Source: DATBGS01 sp036557885 (GTDB taxonomy: Bacteria > Chloroflexota > Ktedonobacteria > Ktedonobacterales > DATBGS01). From it: 64,000 bases of DNA. Location of the stretch: the NCBI GenBank assembly GCA_036557885.1, contig DATBGS010000060.1, positions 4,797-68,796 of the forward strand. Reading direction: 5' to 3'. Each line of letters begins with the position of its first letter. Position 1 is the stretch's first letter. The notes below the pieces were generated by a model. It ran no database searches and was not told where the DNA came from. It saw nothing but the letters and a program-made list of their open reading frames with translations. The translations under genes and the position numbers were made by a program. Shown here one piece after another: positions 57,554-64,000 of this stretch.

Positions 57554-57561
57554 ACCCTGGG

Positions 57562-58086
57562 TTAGTGCATTGCTTGCTCAGCCGCCTGCAATTCGGCCCC
57601 CAGCATCATCAGCGAGCGCGGGCGCACCAACCCCTGGGTCAGGATTACCACGCCCTGCTTCTGCACATTTTCCTTCAACTCCAGCACCCACCGATGTTCA
57701 ATCAACGCAATGGCGCAGGCAGCCCCTGGCGGCAAATCCTGTGCGGCCTCGTAAATCCGCTCCTTGATTTCCTGCGCTGGCTCGCCAAAATCCTGATCAG
57801 CGAAGGCGCCCGTGCCAAGCTCCCCACCGCCCTTGACATACTCCATAGCGGCACCCATCCCAATCAAGACCCGCGCCAGGGTTCCGAATTTCCGCTGCTC
57901 ATCCTCGCCCAGCCCAGACATCCGACCAGACTGTAGGGTTCCATCCTCCGCCTTCCGAATGTAGGCCAGGTCAATCAGGCGAATATTCCCCCGCTCGCTG
58001 GCAGTGCGCAACTGCCGGACGACATCTTTTTGCTGCTCTTCTGTTCGCACTCCAAAAACGATGTACTGAATAGGTCCAACGGCCAT
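57562..58086 (-). CDS. DUF6325-like protein
   Basis: A 174-residue protein resembling the DUF6325/DUF1269-type family of small proteins often annotated as membrane-associated but without clear membrane helices. Segments: VGPIQYIVFGVRTEEQQKDV, ERGNIRLIDLAYIRKAEDGT, DLPPGAACAIALIEHRWVLE, and ILTQGLVRPRSLMMLGAELQ. The phrase ‘GxIRLIDLxxxRKxxDG’ and the ALIEHRW element are typical. Function unknown. The ATG follows a GGAGGTAAAGCACAC site. It is divergent from the quinone reductase gene. Confidence 0.7.
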   Translation of the reverse strand: MAVGPIQYIVFGVRTEEQQKDVVRQLRTASERGNIRLIDLAYIRKAEDGTLQSGRMSGLGEDEQRKFGTLARVLIGMGAAMEYVKGGGELGTGAFADQDFGEPAQEIKERIYEAAQDLPPGAACAIALIEHRWVLELKENVQKQGVVILTQGLVRPRSLMMLGAELQAAEQAMH

Positions 58087-58319
58087 GTGTGCTTTACCTC
58101 CTTGTAAAAGATGCTCGTTTGTAACACTGCTGAACGCTCGCTGCTACTTCCCACGCGAGCGCATGGGCAAGAATCTGCACAATGGGGGCCGAACTCATGC
58201 CTACTTTTTCATGTGGGAGCGTGTTTCTGCCGGGGCCACCAGAAAGCCCTACGCGATATAATCCCTCCAGAGCTTACAAATACTCTTCTTTCTCACACGC
58301 TCGCAGGAGGAAATGCCGG

Positions 58320-59294
58320 ATGAAAGCCGTCTTATGCAAAGCCTTTGGCCCGCCAGAAGCGCTGGTGGTGGAAGAGATTGAATCGCTGACGCCCAGCAAG
58401 TATCAGGTGGTGGTGCAGGTCAAAGCCGCTGGCGTCAATTTCCCCGATACACTGATGATTCAGGGGCAATATCAATTTAAGCCGCCGTTTCCCTTCTCGC
58501 CCGGCGCAGAGTCGGCAGGCGTGGTGAAGGCGGTTGGGTCGGGCGTGGAGGGCGTGAAGGTGGGGGACCGCGTGATTGCTTTTACCGGGCATGGCGCCTT
58601 TGCCGAAGAAGTGCTTGCCACCCCGGACCAGCTTACCCCCATCCCAGAGGGTGTAGATTTCCGCGTGGCTGCCTCGTTTATCATGACCTACGCCACCTCC
58701 TACCACGCGCTGAAAGACCGCGCGCACCTTCAGCCCGGTGAAACGCTGCTGGTGCTGGGCGCGGCTGGCGGCGTTGGGCTGTCTGCGGTGGAGCTTGGCA
58801 AGCAGATGGGCGCGCGGGTCATTGCCGCCGCCTCCAGCGAGGAAAAGCTGGCGGTTTGCCAGCAGCACGGCGCGGACGATCTAATCAACTACGCCAGCGA
58901 AGACCTGAAGCAGCGCGTCAAAGACCTGACGGGCAGCAACGGCGTGGATGTCGTCTATGACCCCGTTGGCGGAGATTTCTCCGAGGCGGCGCTGCGTGGC
59001 ATTGCCTGGAACGGGCGCTTTCTGGTGATTGGCTTCACCGCCGGGCAGATACCACGTATCCCACTGAATCTGGCGCTGCTCAAGGGCTGCTCCATCGTGG
59101 GCGTCTTCTGGGGCGCGTTCACCGCCCGCCAGCCACAGCAGTATCAGCAGAATCAGCGCGAACTGCTGGGCATGCTGCAAGCGGGCAAGCTCAAGCCGCG
59201 CATCTCGCATACCTATCCGCTGGCGCAGGCCGCCGATGCCCTCAACGACATCCTCCAGCGCAGGGTGACGGGCAAAGCGGTGCTGATGGTCTGA
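58320..59294 (+). CDS. NADPH:quinone oxidoreductase family (zinc-independent MDR)
   Basis: A 324-residue medium-chain reductase. It opens MKAVLCKAFGPPEALVVEEI, has VKAAGVNFPDTLMIQGQYQF and PGAESAGVVKAVGSGVEGVK in the catalytic part, the Rossmann motif LLVLGAAGGVGLSAVELGKQ and VIAAASSEEKLAVCQQHGAD in the coenzyme part. It lacks the zinc-binding cysteines, as in QOR/zeta-crystallin types. It should reduce quinones or enones with NADPH. The ATG at 58320 follows AGGAGG and is the only start with a site. Cytosolic. Confidence 0.9.
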   Translation: MKAVLCKAFGPPEALVVEEIESLTPSKYQVVVQVKAAGVNFPDTLMIQGQYQFKPPFPFSPGAESAGVVKAVGSGVEGVKVGDRVIAFTGHGAFAEEVLATPDQLTPIPEGVDFRVAASFIMTYATSYHALKDRAHLQPGETLLVLGAAGGVGLSAVELGKQMGARVIAAASSEEKLAVCQQHGADDLINYASEDLKQRVKDLTGSNGVDVVYDPVGGDFSEAALRGIAWNGRFLVIGFTAGQIPRIPLNLALLKGCSIVGVFWGAFTARQPQQYQQNQRELLGMLQAGKLKPRISHTYPLAQAADALNDILQRRVTGKAVLMV

Positions 59295-59316
59295 CATCTG
59301 TACCGCCGGGCTGCGC

Positions 59317-59571
59317 TCACACCGGGGCATTCTGCTCTTTGTGGCCCCTTCTGGCTGACAGGTTCTCGAAAAGCTGGCTCCCCAGGCGTCTGGCCCTGGC
59401 AGTGGGCAGGCGCTTGCTGGCCCGCTGGAGCAGGACCAGCATCAGCGGCGTCCACGCGCGTTGGATGGGCAGGCCCGTCCTGCGCTGGAGTTCTTTGCGG
59501 GCCACCAGCAGCGCGGCAGCCACAAATGCGGCTTTATAGGAGACGCGGCGCTTGTATCGTCGTCGTGCCAT
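59317..59571 (-). CDS. Small basic protein, unknown
   Basis: An 84-residue, Arg/Lys-rich protein (MARRRYKRRVSYKAAFVAAA start, with a helix AAFVAAALLVARKELQRRTG and later PLMLVLLQRASKRLPTARAR). Possibly membrane-peripheral. The ATG follows GGAGAAAATGCG. A TTATAAT-like -10 in the T-rich stretch before it (59600-59610 on the minus strand) may drive it. No family recognised. Confidence 0.5.
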   Translation of the reverse strand: MARRRYKRRVSYKAAFVAAALLVARKELQRRTGLPIQRAWTPLMLVLLQRASKRLPTARARRLGSQLFENLSARRGHKEQNAPV

Positions 59572-59613
59572 CGCATTTTCTCCTTTCTTCTTTCTTCGTA
59601 ATTATAAAAAAAT

Positions 59614-59644
59614 CCGCAGGGTCAGCGCACGGCTGACCCTGCGG
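59614..59644 (-). terminator. Rho-independent terminator of the acidic-protein gene
   Basis: CCGCAGGGTCAGC (59614-59626) pairs perfectly with GCTGACCCTGCGG (59632-59644), 5-nt loop. Read on the minus strand, the hairpin is followed by ATTTTTTTATAAT, a textbook U-tract. It ends the transcript of the gene at 59673-60041. Confidence 0.88.
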
Positions 59645-59672
59645 GTGTTCAGCGCTACGGCTAAGGCTGCCA

Positions 59673-60041
59673 CTATCCGCCCGGAATTTGCTCCTCCCCC
59701 ATATCTAAGCCATACCGCTCAATTTCTGGGTCAAGGTATTCGGACATCTCCTCTTCTTCCACATCCAGTTCGTCTTCTTCCAGGTTGCCGGGCTGAGTGC
59801 CGCGCCCTTGCACCACATTATCGGTTGGCATGCCCGCGCTTTCCAGGCGCTCCTCTACACTCTGGCTGCGTCCAACAGTGGCCCGGCCACCGCGCTCAGC
59901 CACATCACTCACATCCGTTTGCAGGTTCTCTGCCAGGACATCCTCTTCGCCCGCGCCAAACTCTCCAGACTGGCTCTCTGCCAGCAAACCCTCATCTTCC
60001 AGCGGTTCTTGGGTGCGCTCTGGGTATCCCTCATTCGCCAT
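59673..60041 (-). CDS. Strongly acidic, probably disordered protein
   Basis: A 122-residue protein with very high Glu/Asp content (MANEGYPERTQEPLEDEGLL, LEEDELDVEEEEMSEYLDPE) and no hydrophobic core. The ATG at 60041 has AAAGGAG 7 nt upstream and the gene has its own perfect terminator, so expression is likely. Similar acidic small proteins in other phyla are of unknown function. It lies 115 nt downstream of the DUF1501 gene. Confidence 0.6.
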   Translation of the reverse strand: MANEGYPERTQEPLEDEGLLAESQSGEFGAGEEDVLAENLQTDVSDVAERGGRATVGRSQSVEERLESAGMPTDNVVQGRGTQPGNLEEDELDVEEEEMSEYLDPEIERYGLDMGEEQIPGG

Positions 60042-60156
60042 GAGCGGCTCCTTTCGTTGCATGAGATGGCTCTGGAACACCGTCAAGCTGCGCTCACCAG
60101 CGCGCTTCTTTAGCGAAGTGCGGCATAAATCGTACCCGGCATTTTGGAAGAGGAAG

Positions 60157-61422
60157 CTATGCTGGCGGCAAAAATGCCTGATTCCCAAACGACCCACCCA
60201 GAACCGCCTGGCTGGACGCGCCCAGCCAGCGGTCCAGCACCGTCGCGTAGACCTGGCGGAAATCAATCGTAAACTTCAGATTGCCGGTGTCGTCCAGGTT
60301 GGTCAGGTCGGGCGGCTCGCCAAAGATGCCACCTGCCACGCCATTGCCCAGCACAAAGAGCGGCGCAGCCGTGCCGTGATCGGTGCCTATGTTGCCGTTT
60401 TCATGCACGCGGCGGCCAAACTCCGACCAGGTCATCACCACGACATCATCGGCTTTGCCATGCGCAGTCAGGTCGCTGTAGAAGGCGGCCAGCCCTTCGG
60501 CCAGCGTTTGCAGCAGCGTCGGCTGATCTTTGGCCTGGTTCGCGTGTGTATCAAAGCCGCCAAGCGTGATATAGCCCACGCGCAGCCCCAGCCCCTGCAC
60601 AATCACCTCAGCCAGCACCTTCAGCCCGCTGGCAAAGCCGTTGTTGGGGTACTGGACGGCAGGCTTATAAGAGCCATCGGCTGCCAGCAACTGCTGCGAG
60701 CCTTGCTGCGCGTTTTGCGCGGTAGCGTCCAGCAGCGCGGCATAGGGCGCCGTCTTGGGATAGGAGTCGTAGAGCTTGAGCAGCGCTTTGGTGCGGGCAT
60801 CCACCCCGCGCGGGTTGGCGGCGTCGGGCGCCAGCCGGTAGCTCTGGGGCGAAGAAACGGTGGGCACCTCCGCGTTAATAGCGCGCAATGCAGCGGGAAG
60901 CTGCACGCCAATATCCAGCGATTGGAACGGATGCCCTTCTTTGTCTACCAGCCCGGCCACGTATTTCCCCAGCCAGCCCTCCGTGCCCTGGCCGTTCAGG
61001 TCCAGGCTCTGCCAGATGTCCATTGCCTGGAAGTGCGACAGACTGGGGTTGGGATAGCCCACGCCCTCCACAATCGCCAGCTTGCTGCCGTCCCAATAGG
61101 GCTTAAGCGCCTGCATTGAGTTGGTCAACCCCAGCCGGTCATTCAGTGTAAAGATGTCGGTCTGCTTGAGCGCCAGCGTGGGACGCGCCGAATAATAGGT
61201 GCTGTCGGCATAGGGCACAACCGTGTTCAGGCCATCGTTGCCGCCCGCCATCTGCACCACAATCAGCGTGCGCCCCTGGGCATCGAACGCCAGCCGATCA
61301 CCCTCGGCTGCGGCGTTATGCGCGGCGCGCACCGCCCGCCCAAAGATGGAGGGCATGATCATGCCAGCCGTGACGACGAGCAGGCCATCTTTCATCATGG
61401 CCCGGCGCGAAAGATTAAACAT
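60157..61422 (-). CDS. DUF1501 family protein, Tat-exported
   Basis: A 421-residue protein of the DUF1501 (sulfatase-related fold) family. It has a twin-arginine signal (NLSRRAMMKDGLLVV at the start), then IVVQMAGGNDGLNTVVPYAD, the characteristic opening, plus GVGYPNPSLSHFQAMDIWQS and GGFDTHANQAKDQPTLLQTL, and VVVMTWSEFGRRVHENGNIG near the end, all conserved in the family. The start at 61422 is set by AAGGAGGGCCTGTAC. It starts 17 nt after the DUF1800 stop. Function unknown; the pair is very widespread. Confidence 0.9.
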   Translation of the reverse strand: MFNLSRRAMMKDGLLVVTAGMIMPSIFGRAVRAAHNAAAEGDRLAFDAQGRTLIVVQMAGGNDGLNTVVPYADSTYYSARPTLALKQTDIFTLNDRLGLTNSMQALKPYWDGSKLAIVEGVGYPNPSLSHFQAMDIWQSLDLNGQGTEGWLGKYVAGLVDKEGHPFQSLDIGVQLPAALRAINAEVPTVSSPQSYRLAPDAANPRGVDARTKALLKLYDSYPKTAPYAALLDATAQNAQQGSQQLLAADGSYKPAVQYPNNGFASGLKVLAEVIVQGLGLRVGYITLGGFDTHANQAKDQPTLLQTLAEGLAAFYSDLTAHGKADDVVVMTWSEFGRRVHENGNIGTDHGTAAPLFVLGNGVAGGIFGEPPDLTNLDDTGNLKFTIDFRQVYATVLDRWLGASSQAVLGGSFGNQAFLPPA

Positions 61423-61439
61423 GTACAGGCCCTCCTTCA

Positions 61440-63197
61440 TTAATTCAGTTGATATTCGGGCATAGACATCACAAGATAGTACAGCCCGCGCACCGCGTTG
61501 CCCGAAAGGGTCTGATTGCCAGAGAGCCGCAGCGTTCCGCCGCCCGCCTTGGCGTTGCTGGTGAGATAATCAACCAGCATCTGGCGCCGGGTGCTCTCCA
61601 TCTGCCCATCCACCAGTTGCAGCAGCACATAATCCACAAAGCGGGCCGGGGTATCAATGTGCTGGCTTTGCGTATCGCTCTCCAGGTGCTGCGCAAATGA
61701 GGGCGTGTTTGCCATCAGCGCCACCAGGGAGTTCATGAGATTGACCCGCGTCATCCAGGCGCCGGTATTAATCCAGCTTGCGCTGGCCTGATCTCCCGGC
61801 CAGCCCGCCACGTTGGGCGGGTCGAAAAGCTCCTGGCCCATGACGACGAACGCCCCCAGCAGCCCCCGGTTGGCCTGGCCCAGCCCATCCAGGCTCAGGT
61901 TGCGGAAGGCCCCAACCAGAAACTCCACCGGACTCTTGATGCGCGCCCGATACGCCTGTGTCGAATAAAACGCGGGCGAGGTCAGCAGCGCCCGCATCAT
62001 CGCGCCGATGTTATGGTTGCTGCTGTTGTAGGCGGCAATGAGCGGCTGAAGGTCGGCGTCGCTGGGGTTCTCATAGGCAAAGAAGCGCCACATGCGCCGC
62101 GCCAGAAACTTTGGCGTGGCGGGATTGGCGCAGATGATGCGGGCAATGTCTTTATAATCGAAGGTGCCTGTTTGCCCCAGAAACGTCTTGGTGCCGTTGT
62201 CGTGAAACTGTGCGCGAAACACGGCCTTGAGCGTCTGGCGATCAAGGGTCCAGCCGGTCAGCGCGCGGGCCGATTGCTCAATATCCTGCTGGGTGTAGTT
62301 GCCGATGCCCATCGAGAAGAGTTCCATCTCCTCGCGGGCAAAGTTCTCGTTGGGCATGCCCTTGCGGCTGTTGAGGCCATCCAGCCAGATGAGCATGGCC
62401 GGGTCAATGGTGATGCCCGCCAGCAGATCATCAAAACGCCCAAAGGCGTTTTTGCGCAAGAAGTCGTTTTGCTGCTGAATCAGCGGAAACCCTTGCTTGC
62501 CGCCCACTTTGCGATAGCTGCTGGTCAGCAGCCCGCTCCAGAACAGCGTCATCTTTTCTTCGAGCGGGTGCGCCGAATAGACCATGCGTGTGAGCCACCA
62601 GCGCTGCTGGTCCTGAATGGTGCTGAAGTCGAGGTTGGCATCCGCCAGCTTCTGGTCCAGTGTGGTGTTGGGGATGCTCTGGAAATTGAGCAGCCGATCT
62701 GCCGCGCCCGTAATGCCCAGCCGATTGTAGACCTCCAGGTCGCCAGGAGCGGCGCCAAAGCCCGCGCGCCGCAGCAGATGCCCGATATGCGCCGGACTTT
62801 CCAGAGCGGTAGTGCCGGAAGAGGACTGTGGCGAGAGGAGATGGTTGACAGTGACTCCAGTGGCCGCCAGGACACTGACAGCGCCAGCGATGCCCGCGCC
62901 AACAATCAACGTTCGCCGCGAGACACGCAAGCCGCCACGCCGCTTCTTTGGACTGGCGCCGCCTCCATTGCTCCCGTTCGTCAGTGGTCTTGTGGGTGCG
63001 GCCTTGCCCTGGCGCGGGGCGGGACTTGTCACCCAGAGGAGCGGTGGCAGTTGCTGTGCTGTTGGCTGCACGTCGCCTGGAGAGGCGTGCAGCGTAGGGT
63101 CGTCCGGCGCGATCTGCGGCCCAAATGATTCACTGAGCGGCTGGGTGGGCTGCTCATCAAATGGCGCTGGATCGGGCGATGGGTCAATGGTTCGCAT
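61440..63197 (-). CDS. DUF1800 family protein, probably Tat-exported
   Basis: A 585-residue protein of the DUF1800 family. An unusually long cytoplasmic N-terminus (about 90 residues, Pro/Gln-rich) precedes VSRRTLIVGAGIAGAVSVLA, a twin-arginine-like signal with membrane helix. The family core shows ESPAHIGHLLRRAGFGAAPG, WWLTRMVYSAHPLEEKMTLF, WSGLLTSSYRKVGG, NENFAREEMELFSMGIGNYT and ALTGWTLDR, DPPNVAGWPGDQASASWINT. First gene of a two-gene operon with DUF1501. The ATG at 63197 follows GGGGGTGCTCT. Role unknown. Confidence 0.9.
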   Translation of the reverse strand: MRTIDPSPDPAPFDEQPTQPLSESFGPQIAPDDPTLHASPGDVQPTAQQLPPLLWVTSPAPRQGKAAPTRPLTNGSNGGGASPKKRRGGLRVSRRTLIVGAGIAGAVSVLAATGVTVNHLLSPQSSSGTTALESPAHIGHLLRRAGFGAAPGDLEVYNRLGITGAADRLLNFQSIPNTTLDQKLADANLDFSTIQDQQRWWLTRMVYSAHPLEEKMTLFWSGLLTSSYRKVGGKQGFPLIQQQNDFLRKNAFGRFDDLLAGITIDPAMLIWLDGLNSRKGMPNENFAREEMELFSMGIGNYTQQDIEQSARALTGWTLDRQTLKAVFRAQFHDNGTKTFLGQTGTFDYKDIARIICANPATPKFLARRMWRFFAYENPSDADLQPLIAAYNSSNHNIGAMMRALLTSPAFYSTQAYRARIKSPVEFLVGAFRNLSLDGLGQANRGLLGAFVVMGQELFDPPNVAGWPGDQASASWINTGAWMTRVNLMNSLVALMANTPSFAQHLESDTQSQHIDTPARFVDYVLLQLVDGQMESTRRQMLVDYLTSNAKAGGGTLRLSGNQTLSGNAVRGLYYLVMSMPEYQLN

Positions 63198-63323
63198 AGA
63201 GCACCCCCATTGCTTGTGGCAAACTACGCTCGTCTTCTTGCTGTTCTCTCTGCTACCATCATGCAGCATCAGCCTTAGAAGAAGCTGAAGAACAGCTTAG
63301 AATCTGCCCAGGTGTTGCTTTGT

Positions 63324-63353
63324 TTGATCTTGTCTCCGGCAAAGCGATATAAT
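63324..63353 (+). promoter_or_regulatory. Candidate promoter of the PDZ/radical-SAM gene
   Basis: TTGATC (63324-63329), 18-nt spacer, TATAAT (63348-63353). The leader to the ATG at 63441 is about 80 nt. Divergent from the DUF1800 gene. Confidence 0.6.
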
Positions 63354-63440
63354 CTGGTGTTGAACTGATACGCTTTTACTTTGCTTCTGGCGCATCCAGC
63401 ATGACTGTTGAATGCCCTGTACACACATCTACGGTGAACA

Positions 63441-64000
63441 ATGCCTAAACTCTATAGCTGGGTGCGCGAGGTTGTGCCCGACAGCCCGGCGGACCAGGCC
63501 GGAATTCAGCCAGGCGACCTGCTGCACGCGATTAACGGCCAGCCGGTGCGCGATCTGGTAGACTACCGCTTTTATCAGGCGGACGAAGACCTGCTGCTGG
63601 AGGTCGAGCGCCCATCTGCCCCTGAACAGGGCGCGCACGCGCCGCCCACGCGCCTGCACCTGCGCGTCGCCAAAGACGCCGACGAAGACCTGGGCCTGCT
63701 CTTTGGCGAAGAACCCGCGCCCTTTATTCGCCAGTGCGCCAATAAATGCGTCTTTTGCTTTATCCAGGGCTTGCCGGAGCGCCGCCAGCCCCAACGCGGG
63801 CTGCCACTGGGTATGCGCGATTCGCTCTACATTAAAGACGACGATTATCGCTACTCGTTCCTCTTTGGCAATTTTATCACGCTGACCAACCTGAAGGAAA
63901 AAGACTGGCAGCGCCTGGATGAGCAGCGCCTCAGCCCGCTCTACGTCTCGGTGCATGTCACCGATGCTGAACTGCGGCGCAAGATGGTAGACGGTCCGCG
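63441..64000 (+). CDS. PDZ and radical-SAM-type (DUF512) protein, N-terminal part (runs off right edge)
   Basis: The 186 codons present hold an N-terminal PDZ-like domain (YSWVREVVPDSPADQAGIQP, GDLLHAINGQPVRDLVDYRF), then an iron-sulfur motif CANKCVFCFIQGLP (CxxxCxxC variant, with C4-type spacing) in the radical-SAM-like domain, and YIKDDDYRYSFLFGNFITLT. These are hallmarks of the DUF512 family (TIGR03279-type putative FeS/radical SAM proteins), often next to the GTPase gene der. The ATG at 63441 gives MPKLYSWVRE. The DUF512 part lies beyond base 64000. Confidence 0.88.
   Translation, partial: MPKLYSWVREVVPDSPADQAGIQPGDLLHAINGQPVRDLVDYRFYQADEDLLLEVERPSAPEQGAHAPPTRLHLRVAKDADEDLGLLFGEEPAPFIRQCANKCVFCFIQGLPERRQPQRGLPLGMRDSLYIKDDDYRYSFLFGNFITLTNLKEKDWQRLDEQRLSPLYVSVHVTDAELRRKMVDGP

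Noticed and set aside
62013..63128. A 371-codon plus-strand frame opposite the DUF1800 gene
   Set aside because: Composition is typical of an antisense shadow and the opposite strand matches DUF1800 along its length.

Overview
The window is 64 kb of GC-rich bacterial chromosome with dense, mostly short operons. The gene content fits a Chloroflexota bacterium, most likely of the Ktedonobacteria type. This rests on the mix of genes, not on a marker gene: a LLM-class F420-type oxidoreductase, a bacterial Ser/Thr kinase with a proline-rich linker, two ECF sigma/anti-sigma pairs, many lipoproteins with PD40 or unknown folds, a DUF1800/DUF1501 pair, TPR proteins and a lone TnpB. No rRNA, tRNA, CRISPR array, prophage or conjugative module was seen. 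Both edges cut through genes: an aldehyde dehydrogenase on the left and a PDZ/radical-SAM (DUF512-type) protein on the right.

Layout. 0-1.6 kb: aldehyde dehydrogenase fragment and a three-gene toxin-antitoxin-like operon (AbrB-like, DUF4258, YgiT zinc finger) behind a 16-bp palindrome. 1.9-6.7 kb: an ARPP-1 protein, a molybdenum-cofactor-sulfurase-like PLP enzyme with a strong promoter, and an ECF sigma factor overlapping its membrane partner. 6.9-13.5 kb: solute-binding lipoprotein, GT4 glycosyltransferase next to a truncated SnoaL-like ORF, and two lipoproteins. 13.6-19.8 kb: a lone TrpF-like protein, then a long minus-strand run with two metallophosphoesterases, DinB, GNAT, a Doc-like toxin pair and chromate transporter. 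20-31 kb: sugar transporter, AlaX-type editing protein, SDR, an HExxH protein of unknown family, a polytopic GT-C-like protein, duplicated YbjQ domains and an F420-type oxidoreductase. 31-41 kb: MFS transporter, Ser/Thr kinase, ABC-F ATPase, regulators, an HExxH-TPR protein with a TTG start coupled to an HD hydrolase. 41-48 kb: MarR regulator, TatA, glycerophosphodiesterase, HxlR, a nickel/cobalt permease behind a Nur-like box, and TnpB overlapping a TPR membrane protein. 48-64 kb: TPR and receiver-like proteins, ArsR/AHSA1 pair, RecO, a second ECF sigma/anti-sigma pair, DUF6325, quinone reductase and the Tat-exported DUF1800/DUF1501 operon.

Regulation is unusually legible. Several near-consensus sigma-70 promoters (TTGACA-N17/18-TATACT) can be placed. 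Two genes look leaderless, and long perfect inverted repeats separate many convergent genes. The strongest non-coding signal is a roughly 143-nt intergenic element present twice (36349-36491 and 55548-55691). It has two conserved tetraloop hairpins, and its end palindromes differ in sequence while keeping the pairing.

The best leads for something undescribed are this structured repeat, the Nur-like operator, the three-gene TA-like operon, the TnpB/TPR coupling and the two unrelated HExxH proteins. All functional statements come from reading motifs; no database search was possible.
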